A DNA stretch of 64,000 nucleotides from Aromatoleum bremense (lineage in GTDB: Bacteria; Pseudomonadota; Gammaproteobacteria; Burkholderiales; Rhodocyclaceae). Under the pieces are notes generated by a model. It made no database searches. It saw nothing but the letters and a program-made list of their open reading frames with translations, and was not told the DNA's origin. Below are positions 1-7,954 of the stretch, in pieces. The position numbers and the translations under genes are program-made. The stretch is from the NCBI RefSeq assembly GCF_017894365.1, contig NZ_CP059467.1, forward strand, positions 2,604,001 to 2,668,000, in the 5' to 3' direction. Position 1 is the stretch's first letter; the number at the start of each line of letters is the position of its first letter.

Positions 1-1866
1 CGCGGCGCATTGGGCATGCACTACACCAGCGTGCCCAACATCCTCAAGGTGCTGAACCCGCTGTTCCTGGACGAACTGCGCACGCAGTTGAACGAGGCCG
101 GCGACAACGAACGCAAGCTGCTGAATTTACGCCGCCGCATGGCGCGCATCCGCGTGTTCGATCCGGCCTGCGGTTCGGGAAATTTCCTCGTCATCGCCTA
201 CAAGCAGATGCGCGCCATCGAGGCGGAAATCAACCGCCGCCGGGGCGAATCGCATCTGGGCAGCAAAATACCGCTGACCAACTTTCGCGGTATCGAACTG
301 CGCGACTTCCCGGCGGAGATCGCCCGCCTGGCGCTGATCATCGCCGAGTTCCAGTGCGACGTGCTGTATCGCGGGCAGAAGGATGCGCTGGCTGATTTCC
401 TGCCGCTGGATTCGCAAAACTGGATCATCTGCGGCAATGCCTTGCGGCTGGACTGGCTGAACATCTGCCCGCCGACAGGGAGGGGAGTGAAGGTCGTGGC
501 CGACGATCTGTTCGGTACGCCGCTCGATCAGACGGAAATTGATTTTGAGAACGAAGGCGGGGAAACGTATATCTGCGGGAATCCGCCATATGTCGGCGAC
601 AAATACCAGACGAAGTACCAGAAAGATGACCTGAAAACTCTAGCTGCAAAAGACGTTCGCGCAGTTGATTACATCGCCGGCTGGTTCTGGAAGGCTTCTG
701 AATACATTAGGCACGGCGGCCGCTTTGCCTTCGTCTCTACCAATTCCATCTGCCAAGGAGTTCAGGTTCCGTTGATATGGCCGAAAATCATTGCTGCTGA
801 GCAGGCAATTTTTTTCGGCCACAAGGACTTCCTGTGGGGCAATAACGCCGCCAAAAACGCGCAGGTTACGTGCATTATCGTCGGCGTGGCGAGAATAGGA
901 ATCAAGCCGAAATACATATTTGACGGGGAAGAGCGCAAAGAGGTTGAAAGCATCAGCTTCTATCTGACGCCCGGCAAGAACGTTATCGTCGAAAAGGCGA
1001 ATGAACCGATCTCAGATGTCGCGGTCATGTTTGGCGGCAACATCCCCCGGGACCAGGGAAATCTTTTGCTCTCACCCGATGAGGCGAGGGACTTGGCAAT
1101 CTCGCACCCGACGGCAGCGGCATTGCTAAAGCCCATCTTGGGTTCAAACGAGTTCATCAATGGGTTGGAGCGATATTGCCTTTGGATCACTGACGCACAG
1201 GCACCGCTCGCTTTCTCTATCCCGCCGATCAAGGCACGGCTCGATCGTATCCGCCAATATCGTTTGCATGGTAGCGAGCGCGGGCGTGCGGGCCTCGACA
1301 CGCCTTATAAGTTTGAGCGCACGATCATCGGGAATGACCATACGATCATCATTCCCAGCGTTTCATCAGAACGCCGCGCCTACCTTCCATGTGGATTGTT
1401 ACCCGCCGAGGTGCGCGTCTCCAACCTCGCGCTCGCCCTCTACGACGCCCCCCTCTGGAACATGGCGCTCATCGCCTCCCGCCTGCATCTGGTCTGGATT
1501 GCAACAGTCTGCGGAAAACTAGAAACCCGATACCGCTACTCCAACACCCTCGGCTGGAACACCTTTCCCGTCCCCTTCCTCACCGAGCAGAACAAGGCTG
1601 ACCTGACCCGCTGCGCCGAAGCCATCCTGCTCGCCCGCGAAGCCCATTTCCCCGCCACCATCGCCGATCTGTACGATCCGGACGCCATGCCGGACAACCT
1701 GCGCCACGCCCACGAGAAGAACGACGAAACACTGGAGCGCATCTATATCGGCCGCCGCTTCAAGAATGACACCGAGCGGCTGGAAAAGCTGTTCGAGCTG
1801 TATACGAAGATGACGGCGGAGGCGGCCGGCAACGCACCCAGGAAAACGGGAAGAGGGAAAAAATGA
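1..1866 (+). CDS. Class I SAM-dependent adenine-specific DNA methyltransferase, 5' end outside window
   Basis: Likely the N6-adenine methyltransferase of a restriction-like locus. The frame is open from the first base, and its first residues (GALGMHYTS) match the internal HYTS segment of this family rather than a natural N-terminus, so the start lies upstream of the window; 621 residues are visible. Motif I, FDPACGSGNF, is near visible residue 54 and the catalytic motif IV, NPPY, near 194. The C-terminal half resembles the target-recognition region of YeeA/type IIG-like methylases, but I see no nuclease domain in the visible part. The stop overlaps the RhuM start in an ATGA, implying translational coupling. 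Base composition is less GC-rich around 550-1000 than in the core genes to the right, consistent with transfer. Confidence 0.9.
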   Translation, partial: RGALGMHYTSVPNILKVLNPLFLDELRTQLNEAGDNERKLLNLRRRMARIRVFDPACGSGNFLVIAYKQMRAIEAEINRRRGESHLGSKIPLTNFRGIELRDFPAEIARLALIIAEFQCDVLYRGQKDALADFLPLDSQNWIICGNALRLDWLNICPPTGRGVKVVADDLFGTPLDQTEIDFENEGGETYICGNPPYVGDKYQTKYQKDDLKTLAAKDVRAVDYIAGWFWKASEYIRHGGRFAFVSTNSICQGVQVPLIWPKIIAAEQAIFFGHKDFLWGNNAAKNAQVTCIIVGVARIGIKPKYIFDGEERKEVESISFYLTPGKNVIVEKANEPISDVAVMFGGNIPRDQGNLLLSPDEARDLAISHPTAAALLKPILGSNEFINGLERYCLWITDAQAPLAFSIPPIKARLDRIRQYRLHGSERGRAGLDTPYKFERTIIGNDHTIIIPSVSSERRAYLPCGLLPAEVRVSNLALALYDAPLWNMALIASRLHLVWIATVCGKLETRYRYSNTLGWNTFPVPFLTEQNKADLTRCAEAILLAREAHFPATIADLYDPDAMPDNLRHAHEKNDETLERIYIGRRFKNDTERLEKLFELYTKMTAEAAGNAPRKTGRGKK

Positions 1867-2882
1867 GCGAACTCATCCTCTACAGCAGCGACGATGGCCG
1901 GACCCGGATTCACCTGCGGGCGGAAGGCGAAACGGTATGGTTGAGCCAGTTGGAAATTGCCGAACTGTTCCAGACCAGCAAGCAGAATGTCTCTCTGCAT
2001 GCCAGGAATATCTTCGAGGATGGGGAGCTGAACCCGCAGGCAACCGTCAAGGAATCCTTGACAGTTCAAAACGAAGGCGGGCGGCAGGTGCGGCGCAAGC
2101 TCATTCATTACAACCTCGACCTGATCCTGGCCATTGGCTACCGTGCGCGTTCGCCGAGGGGCGTGCAGTTCCGTCAGTGGGCCAGCGCGCACCTCAAGGA
2201 GTTTTTGCGCAAGGGCTTCGTGCTGGATGACGAACGCCTGAAAAACCCAGGCGGTTGGGATCATTTCGATGAGCTGCTGGCTCGCATCCGCGAGATTCGT
2301 GCTTCGGAAAAGCGTTTTTACCAGAAGGTGCGCGAGCTTTTCGCCCTGAGTTCCGACTACCGGGTGCGCGAACACGAAACCGCCCTGTTCTTTGCCGAGG
2401 TACAGAACAAGCTGCTGTATGCCACCACGGGCCATACCGCCGCGGAACTGGTGGTCAAGCGTGCCGATCCCGGCCAGCCGAACATGGCACTGATGACCTG
2501 GAGCGGGTCTCGCGTGCGCAAGCAGGATGTGATTGTTGCCAAGAACTACCTGACCGCCGATGAAATCGACACGCTCAACCGCCTGGTGGTGATTTTTCTG
2601 GAGCAGGCCGAGTTGCGGGTCAAGCAGCACAAGGATTTGAGCCTGGATTTCTGGCGCAGCAATGTGGACAAGATGCTGGCTTTCAACGATCAACCGATTC
2701 TCTCGGGCGCAGGGTTGATCAGCCGTGAGCATATGGAGCGCGTTGCGCATGAACGCTATGTATTGTTCGACCAGCAGCGGCGTGAGGCAGAGCGTGCCCA
2801 GGCGGATGCCGACGACCTGAAGGAAATCGAGGAGATTGAGCACGTCATCAAGCAAGCCGACAAAAAAGGGAAAAGTGGATGA
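1863..2882 (+). CDS. RhuM family protein
   Basis: A 339-residue protein of the RhuM family (named from a Salmonella pathogenicity island). Such proteins often sit inside restriction-modification and mobile-element loci, and their biochemical role is not settled. The N-terminal region (about residues 12-40, with VWLSQLEIAELFQTSKQNVS) reads like a DNA-binding helix-turn-helix. The C-terminus (about 300-335) is highly charged and probably coiled coil. The ATG at 1863 is preceded by a GAGGG-type ribosome-binding site and overlaps the methyltransferase stop, so both are made from one message. A regulatory or accessory role in the locus is inference from position only. Confidence 0.85.
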   Translation: MSELILYSSDDGRTRIHLRAEGETVWLSQLEIAELFQTSKQNVSLHARNIFEDGELNPQATVKESLTVQNEGGRQVRRKLIHYNLDLILAIGYRARSPRGVQFRQWASAHLKEFLRKGFVLDDERLKNPGGWDHFDELLARIREIRASEKRFYQKVRELFALSSDYRVREHETALFFAEVQNKLLYATTGHTAAELVVKRADPGQPNMALMTWSGSRVRKQDVIVAKNYLTADEIDTLNRLVVIFLEQAELRVKQHKDLSLDFWRSNVDKMLAFNDQPILSGAGLISREHMERVAHERYVLFDQQRREAERAQADADDLKEIEEIEHVIKQADKKGKSG

Positions 2883-2971
2883 GTTCAGCAGCGAATGACA
2901 CCCCCGCCAGCCTGATCCCGTCTGCCGACCCGGTCCACCCCCGTTCGGGCTACGTCCCGTTCTGGGCCTAG
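2879..2971 (+). CDS. Possible 30-residue ORF coupled to rhuM
   Basis: An ATG at 2879 overlaps the RhuM stop (ATGA) and opens a 30-codon frame ending in TAG at 2969-2971. It has an AG-rich stretch (aaaaaagggaaaagtgg) just upstream that could serve as a ribosome-binding site. The peptide is Ser/Pro-rich at its start and ends in GYVPFWA. It could be a micro-protein, or the surviving 5' end of a gene truncated by rearrangement. I recognise no family. Confidence 0.25.
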   Translation: MSSAANDTPASLIPSADPVHPRSGYVPFWA

Positions 2972-2980
2972 TCGATCAAG

Positions 2981-3114
2981 TTTTGATCGGGTTTTGATGA
3001 TGCCGCGCCCGCAGCTTCCTCCATGCGACCGAAGATTTGAGAAATCCTTATCGAACATGGGTTTACCCAAGCGACCTGAACACTCTGAATTTTGATCCGG
3101 TTTTGATCGATGCC
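2981..3114 (+). repeat. Pair of about 24-bp imperfect direct repeats
   Basis: Copy one is at 2981-3004 and copy two at 3090-3114. Each has the form ttttgatc, c/g, ggttttgat, gatgcc, with one substitution and a one-base length difference between copies. The internal ttttgatc/ttttgat doublets give four related AT-rich half-sites in a GC-rich region, as expected of repressor binding sites, though no regulator is identified. Confidence 0.6.
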
Positions 3115-3149
3115 ACACTTGTACCGTGCCATCTCCGCTGGAACCCCAT

Positions 3150-3172
3150 TTGTCCAACAAACTGTTGGACAA
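3150..3172. promoter_or_regulatory. Perfect 9-bp inverted repeat upstream of helicase
   Basis: ttgtccaac at 3150-3158 and gttggacaa at 3164-3172 are exact reverse complements around a 5-bp centre. The site lies 38 bp upstream of the helicase ATG, suitable for an operator or an RNA hairpin in the leader. There is no downstream T-run, so it is not a standard terminator. Confidence 0.5.
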
Positions 3173-3210
3173 GTCACGGACGGTAGTTCTCCAATAAACA
3201 GCGAATCGCC

Positions 3211-4638
3211 ATGACCGAACAGACCAACCCGACCAACGCCTGCACCATCCCGTCCGTATCCATCACCACGGCCCGCACCGGAGCTTCCAGCAAGGCCAAC
3301 GAGCTGGGCATGCGCGCCATGCAGGAGCGCGCCTACGCCAAGCGCGGCGAGCAGTACCTGCTGATCAAATCGCCGCCCGCCTCGGGCAAGTCCCGCGCGC
3401 TGATGTTCATTGCCTTGGACAAGCTCCACAACCAGGGCCTGCGGCAGGCCCTCATCGTCGTGCCGGAGCGCTCCATTGGCGGCAGCTTTGCCGACGAACC
3501 CCTGAGTCAGCACGGCTTCTACTGGGATTGGCAGGTCGCTCCCCAGTGGAACCTGTGCAACGCTCCGGGAATCGACGAGCCCCGTGTGGCGAAGTCCAAG
3601 GTCGATGCGGTACGCAAGTTTCTTGAAGGCACCGACAAGGCGTTGGTCTGCACGCACGCGACGTTCCGTTTTGCCGTGGAAGAGCTGGGCGTGGCGGCTT
3701 TCGACGACCGGCTGATCGCCATCGACGAGTTCCATCATGTTTCAGCCAATCCGGGCAATGTGCTGGGCAGCCAGTTGGGCGCGTTCATCACCCGCGACAA
3801 AGTGCATCTGGTGGCGATGACCGGCTCCTATTTCCGCGGCGACAGCGAGGCCGTGCTGGCCCCGGCGGATGAGGCCCGCTTCGAGACGGTCACGTATACC
3901 TACTACGAGCAGCTCAACGGTTACCGCTGGCTCAAGTCGCTGGATATCGGCTACTTCTTCTACACCGGTCCTTATGTGAATGCCGTGGCCAGGGTGCTGG
4001 ACCCGGCGCTGAAAACCATCGTGCACATTCCCAATGTGAATGCCCGCGAAAGCCTCCAGGACAAGGAACGCGAGGTCAACGAGATCATGCACGCGCTGGG
4101 CGAATGGAAAGGGATCGACCCGGCCACCGGCTTCCACCGCGTCGAAACCCGGCATGGCCGCACGCTGAAAGTGGCGGACCTGGTGGACGACAGCGATCCG
4201 GCACAACGCTCCCGCGTGCTGGCGGCGCTGAAAGACCCGGCGCAAAAAGGCAACCGCGACCATGTGGACATCATCATCGCGCTGGGCATGGCAAAGGAAG
4301 GCTTTGACTGGATCTGGTGCGAACATGCCCTGACCATTGGCTACCGCAGCAGCCTGACCGAGATCGTGCAGATCATCGGCCGCGCCACCCGCGACGCGGA
4401 AGGCAAGGAACGCGCGCGCTTCACCAACCTGATCGCCGAGCCCGCGGCGGAGCAGGCCGCCGTGGCCGAGGCGGTGAATGACATGCTCAAGGCCATTTCC
4501 GCCAGCCTGCTGATGGAGCAGGTGCTGGCCCCGCGTTATGAATTTACGCCCAAGAACATCGGCCCGTTGCCGGGCTTTACCTACGGCCCGGATGGCTACC
4601 GAGAGGGTCAGACCAGTCAAGTCCAAAATCTGCTGTAA
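3211..4638 (+). pseudogene. DEAD/DEAH-type superfamily 2 helicase, 5' part, interrupted by IS256 element
   Basis: Encodes the ATPase core of an SF2 helicase, presumably the DNA-translocating subunit of the surrounding restriction-like locus. Walker A is SPPASGKS at about residue 53-60, the DEAH-box variant DEFHH is near 172, and motif VI (QIIGRATRD) is near 385-393. Genuine codons run to 4614; the last residues before the TAA at 4636-4638 come from the insertion sequence. After removal of 4615-6005 the frame continues without a shift into 6006-6719, giving about 705 residues. The 475-residue fragment keeps all visible ATPase motifs and could still fold, but it lacks the C-terminal third. Start choice: ATG at 3211, with only a weak ribosome-binding site. 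Confidence 0.88.
4607..4614 (+). repeat. Left 8-bp target-site duplication of IS256 element
   Basis: gtcagacc here is repeated exactly at 5998-6005, flanking the element. IS256-family elements make 8-9 bp duplications. The next base is also an a in both flanks, so 9 bp cannot be excluded, but the 8-bp reading aligns the terminal inverted repeats best. Confidence 0.9.
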
Positions 4639-4640
4639 AT
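4615..4640 (+). repeat. Left terminal inverted repeat of IS256 element
   Basis: Twenty-six bases starting agtcaagtcc and ending ctgctgtaaat. They match the reverse complement of 5972-5997 at 19 positions, with the inner 11 bases identical. It lies immediately inside the target duplication. Confidence 0.88.
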
Positions 4641-4671
4641 TCTCTTCAGCCCGGATGATGACGAATGGTTT

Positions 4672-5889
4672 TTATCCGGCGAGAGCAACAACGTTGTTGC
4701 TCTCGCCGGCGGCGGCGCGGGCGGCGACCCACTCCGCGAATTCATCCATATCCAGATATCGTCTTTCCTGCCAGACCTCGTTCTGCTCGGCCAACAGGGC
4801 GCCGATCAGGCGCAGGGCGGATTCGTCGTTGGGGAAGATGCGGATCACCCGCTCGCGACGGCGAATCTCTTCGTTGAGCCGCTCCTGCATGTTGGTCGTG
4901 CGCAGCCGCCGCCGGTATTTCTCTGGCAGCGCCATGACCGCCATTGCGTCGGCGAAACCTTCCTCGATGCACGCCACGGCCTTTGCCGCCGTTTTCTCGA
5001 AGCGCTCGACGAATTCGGCGAGCCGGCGCTTGGCCTCGGCCATGTCCGCCGCCTGGAAGACGAGTTTGGCTGCCGCCGCCACGTCGGCCCGGATCTTGGC
5101 GCTGCAGCTCCCCAGAATGTTGCGCATCAGATGCACCTGGCAGCGCTGCCAGGTCACCCCCTGAAAATGCTTTGCGACCGCCTGCGTCAGCCCGCCGTGG
5201 CTGTCGGAAACGACGAACATGACGCCTTTCAACCCCCGGCCTTTGAGCCAGCGGAACGTCTCATCCCAAGTGGCGAAACTCTCCGTGTCGCCGATCTTCA
5301 CGCCGAGAATTTCGCGGTAGCCGTCACTCCTGATGCCCGACACGACCAGTGCGGCGCGCGATACGACGCGGTCGCCTTCCCTGCTCTTGATGAACAGCGC
5401 ATCGACCAGAACAAACGGGTAATCGCCTTCGAGCCGTCGCTCGTTGAAGGCACCGACACGTCCGTCCAGTCCGGCGCAGAGCGCGCTGACCGTCGATTTG
5501 GAAAAGCTCGTGCCGCACAGCTCCTCGGTGATCGCCGATACTTTCCGCGTCGAGACGCCTTGCACGACCATCTCCATCAGCGCCAGTACAAACGCCTGCT
5601 CGCTCCTCTGGTAACGCTTGAAGATCTCTGTCGAGAAGCTGCCATCCCGCGTCTGCGGCACCAGCAGCGTCACCGGCCCCACCCGTGTGTAGAGCGTGCG
5701 TGCTCGCGTGCCGTTGCGGTAGCCGGCGCGCTCTTCCGTGCGTTCGTGCCGCTCCGCTCCCAACGCTTCTGTCACTTGCGCCTCCAGTATCTGGTTCAGA
5801 ACCGCTTCTACCAGTTTCGCCAGCCCGTCCTGACCGCTCAACAGCCCTGGCAACAAATCACGCCCTACGCTAACATCATATCCAGCCAT
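4672..5889 (-). CDS. IS256-family transposase
   Basis: DDE-type transposase of 405 residues, full length for the family, catalysing transposition of the surrounding element. The first catalytic Asp is in FVLVDALFIK, the second in VVSDSHGG, and the Glu lies in the C-terminal RTTNMQERLNEEIRRRERV region. RCQVHLMRN, typical of the Mutator/IS256 superfamily, is also present. I chose ATG at 5889 because AGGCAGGCGA precedes it; an in-frame TTG at 5919 would add ten residues without an obvious ribosome-binding site. The last 11 codons and the bases just past them form a perfect 34-bp palindrome. Confidence 0.95.
   Translation of the reverse strand: MAGYDVSVGRDLLPGLLSGQDGLAKLVEAVLNQILEAQVTEALGAERHERTEERAGYRNGTRARTLYTRVGPVTLLVPQTRDGSFSTEIFKRYQRSEQAFVLALMEMVVQGVSTRKVSAITEELCGTSFSKSTVSALCAGLDGRVGAFNERRLEGDYPFVLVDALFIKSREGDRVVSRAALVVSGIRSDGYREILGVKIGDTESFATWDETFRWLKGRGLKGVMFVVSDSHGGLTQAVAKHFQGVTWQRCQVHLMRNILGSCSAKIRADVAAAAKLVFQAADMAEAKRRLAEFVERFEKTAAKAVACIEEGFADAMAVMALPEKYRRRLRTTNMQERLNEEIRRRERVIRIFPNDESALRLIGALLAEQNEVWQERRYLDMDEFAEWVAARAAAGESNNVVALAG
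4676..4709. repeat. Perfect 34-bp palindrome at the 3' end of the transposase gene
   Basis: The 17 bases ccggcgagagcaacaac are followed directly by their exact reverse complement. The palindrome covers the last codons of the transposase and ends two bases after its stop codon begins. No T-run follows on either strand, so it is not an ordinary intrinsic terminator. It could hinder read-through transcription from the host gene into the element, as subterminal hairpins in other IS elements do; that role is inference. Confidence 0.8.
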
Positions 5890-5971
5890 CGCTTCGCCTG
5901 CCTTTCTTCGGTTGATCAACGCTTCGACAACGTCATCGTACCGAACTGAAGCGGTGGCTACCTGCCACTCG

Positions 5972-5997
5972 ATTTACAGCAGTTTACGGACTCAATC
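5972..5997 (-). repeat. Right terminal inverted repeat of IS256 element
   Basis: This is the reverse-complement partner of 4615-4640, directly adjoining the second copy of gtcagacc at 5998-6005. It lies on the transposase-proximal side, upstream of the transposase start. Confidence 0.88.
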
Positions 5998-6005
5998 GTC
6001 AGACC
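5998..6005 (+). repeat. Right 8-bp target-site duplication of IS256 element
   Basis: Exact second copy of gtcagacc (see 4607-4614). Joining 4614 to 6006 restores the reading ...REGQTNVGVNEATG... of the helicase in one frame. Confidence 0.9.
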
Positions 6006-6719
6006 AACGTCGGTGTGAATGAAGCCACCGGCCAGTATCACGTCGAGATCAACGGGCTGGCTAAGCCGGAAACGGCCGAGGCAACGCGTATCTGCAGAGA
6101 GGATTTGAACGAAGTCGTCACCAGTTTCCTGCAGGACAAGACCGCGCTGGAGCGCGGCCTGTTCGACCAGGAAAACACCCTGCCCGAAGAGCTGACCCAG
6201 TTGCGCATGGGCAAGATCGTGCGCGAGCGTTATCCGGAGTTGAGCGCGGCCGATCAGGAGGCCATCCGGCAGCACGCCATCGCGGCGATGAACGTCACGC
6301 AGCAGGCCAAGCTGGCGTTGGCACAGGCTGATGCCGAGGGCAGCGATGCCGTGCAAGGCAGTACGGCCTTGCTGGAGGGGGTGCGCAAGTTCGTCAACGT
6401 GCGCGAGCTGGATATCGACCTGATCGACCGCATCAATCCCTTCGATGCGGCCTATGCGGTGCTGGCGAAAGCGATGGACGAAAAATCGCTGCGCCAGGTG
6501 CAGGCCAGCATTGCCGCCAAGAAGGTGAGCATTCCTGAAGACGAGGCCCGTGAGCTGGCGAAGCGTGCCTTGTCGTTCAAGAACGAGCGAGGCCGCCTGC
6601 CCGATATCAATTCTGCCGATGCGTGGGAAAAACGCATGGCCGAAGGGGTGGCTGCGCTGGCGCGTTGCCGCGCCCAGGCCAGGGCGGCGCAGGAAAAGGA
6701 AGAGTCCGCCAATGGCTGA
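6006..6719 (+). pseudogene. Helicase, 3' part, cut off by IS256 element
   Basis: C-terminal 237 residues of the helicase that begins at 3211, in the same frame once the insertion sequence and one copy of its target duplication are removed. This part has no ATPase motifs; it is helical and charged, with many Ala, Glu and Arg residues, and probably forms an accessory or partner-binding domain. An in-frame GTG at 6015 could allow separate translation, but no strong ribosome-binding site precedes it. Its stop overlaps the start of the GIY-YIG gene by 8 bp, so expression of that nuclease was probably coupled to translation of the full helicase and may now be reduced. Confidence 0.85.
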
Positions 6720-7908
6720 AATGGATGACGACGAACTGCTGGATGCGCTGGGGGTGGAAGTCACGCCGCTCAAGATCTCCAGCCGAACCCCGCGCGAGGA
6801 ACGCATCGTCGCCGGCTTCGAGGATATTCTGCGCTTTCATCAGACTCATGGCTGCGCGCCGCTGCATGGTGAAGGCCGCGACATCTTCGAGCGCCTGTAT
6901 GCGGTTCGCCTGGACCGGTTGCGCAAATTGCCGGAAGCGCGCGCCTTGCTGGCCGAGATGGATGCGCCCGGTCTGCTGTCTCCTGGCGCAGCGGCAAGCT
7001 CCGCCGATGCCGACGCCTTGGACGAAGACGCCTTGCTGGCCGAACTCGGCGTCACCCACACGCCCACCGGGCAGAACGACATCACCGTGCTGCGCCATGT
7101 GCGCTCCAGCGCTGAGAAGCGTGCCGCCGAGGAGATCGCCGAGCGCACACCCTGCGCCGATTTCGATAAATATCAACCGCTCTTTGAGCAGGTAGAACGG
7201 GAGCTGAAAACCGGCATCCGCAAAACGCTACGCTTCGGACGTGATGCCAGCATTGCCATAGGCAACTTTTTCATCCTTGGCGGGCAATTGGCATATGTGG
7301 CCGAAATGGGCGATCAGTACCGCACGCCTAACAAGGAGACAAATGCCCGCCTGCGCGTCATCTACGCCAACGGCACCGAAAGCGATCTGCTACTGCGCTC
7401 CCTGCAGCGCGCCCTATACAAGGATGAGACAGGCCGCCGCCTGACCGATCCGGACATGGGCCCGCTGTTCGGCGAGGCGGTCGAGCCCGACGACATCGAA
7501 TCCGGCACCATTTATGTGCTGCGCAGCCTGTCAAAGCACCTGTTCGTTGCCGAGCACCGTGAGCTGATCCACAAGATCGGCGTGACCGGCGGCAAGGTGG
7601 AAAGCCGCATCGCGGCCGCGTCCAAGGACGCGACCTACCTGCTGGCCGACGTGCAGGTGGTTGCCACCTACAAGCTGCACAACCTCAATCGCACCCGGTT
7701 GGAGAACATCTTCCACCGTCTGTTTGGCGCAGCACAGCTCGATTTGACCATCGAAGATCGCTTTGGAAATCCAGTGAAACCAAGGGAGTGGTTCCTGGTA
7801 CCCCTTCATGTCATTGACGAAGCGGTTCAGCGCATACGGGATGGGTCGATTACTGACGTGGTCTATGACCCGAAAAGCGCACAGCTGATCGGCCAGGTTC
7901 AGCAGTAA
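6712..7908 (+). CDS. GIY-YIG nuclease family protein (T5orf172/MUG113-like)
   Basis: A 398-residue protein whose C-terminal part has the GIY-YIG-like layout of T5orf172/MUG113 proteins: TIYVLRS at about residue 265, then HKIGVTGG at about 287, an Arg-containing helix, and a Glu in RLENIFHR. It is the probable DNA-cleaving component of the methylase-helicase locus. The N-terminus is acidic (MDDDELLDALGVE) and recurs as a similar motif (DEDALLAELGV) near residue 103, suggesting duplicated docking peptides. The ATG at 6712 overlaps the helicase stop. The gene ends 46 bp from the convergent efflux gene, marking the right border of the island. Nuclease activity is inferred from the family. Confidence 0.85.
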   Translation: MAEMDDDELLDALGVEVTPLKISSRTPREERIVAGFEDILRFHQTHGCAPLHGEGRDIFERLYAVRLDRLRKLPEARALLAEMDAPGLLSPGAAASSADADALDEDALLAELGVTHTPTGQNDITVLRHVRSSAEKRAAEEIAERTPCADFDKYQPLFEQVERELKTGIRKTLRFGRDASIAIGNFFILGGQLAYVAEMGDQYRTPNKETNARLRVIYANGTESDLLLRSLQRALYKDETGRRLTDPDMGPLFGEAVEPDDIESGTIYVLRSLSKHLFVAEHRELIHKIGVTGGKVESRIAAASKDATYLLADVQVVATYKLHNLNRTRLENIFHRLFGAAQLDLTIEDRFGNPVKPREWFLVPLHVIDEAVQRIRDGSITDVVYDPKSAQLIGQVQQ

Positions 7909-7954
7909 TTGCTGTTGAACGCGTGGACAACTGCAATGGCCGCCTTTGCCTTGT

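Larger units (their letters stand above)
2972..3210. other. Non-coding spacer with repeats between rhuM and the helicase
   Basis: This 239-bp gap interrupts an otherwise tightly packed locus. It holds two near-identical direct repeats (2981-3004 and 3090-3114, core ttttgatcSggttttgat then gatgcc), 109 bp apart, and a perfect 9-bp inverted repeat at 3150-3172 that lies 38 bp before the helicase start. I see no convincing gene. It probably carries a promoter and operator for the helicase-nuclease half of the locus; that is inference. Confidence 0.5.
4615..5997 (-). mobile_element. IS256-family insertion sequence, complete
   Basis: A 1383-bp element with one transposase gene on the minus strand, bounded by imperfect 26-bp terminal inverted repeats (4615-4640 and 5972-5997, 19 of 26 positions matching, inner core ctgctgtaaat identical) and an 8-bp target duplication. 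It sits in the helicase gene in the opposite orientation. Both ends, the duplication and the transposase frame are intact, so the insertion looks recent and the element may still be active. Confidence 0.95.

Noticed and set aside
7897..7920. Hairpin after the GIY-YIG gene as a terminator
   Set aside because: gttcagcag/ctgttgaac can pair with a G-T mismatch, but no T-run follows on either strand, so I did not call a terminator.
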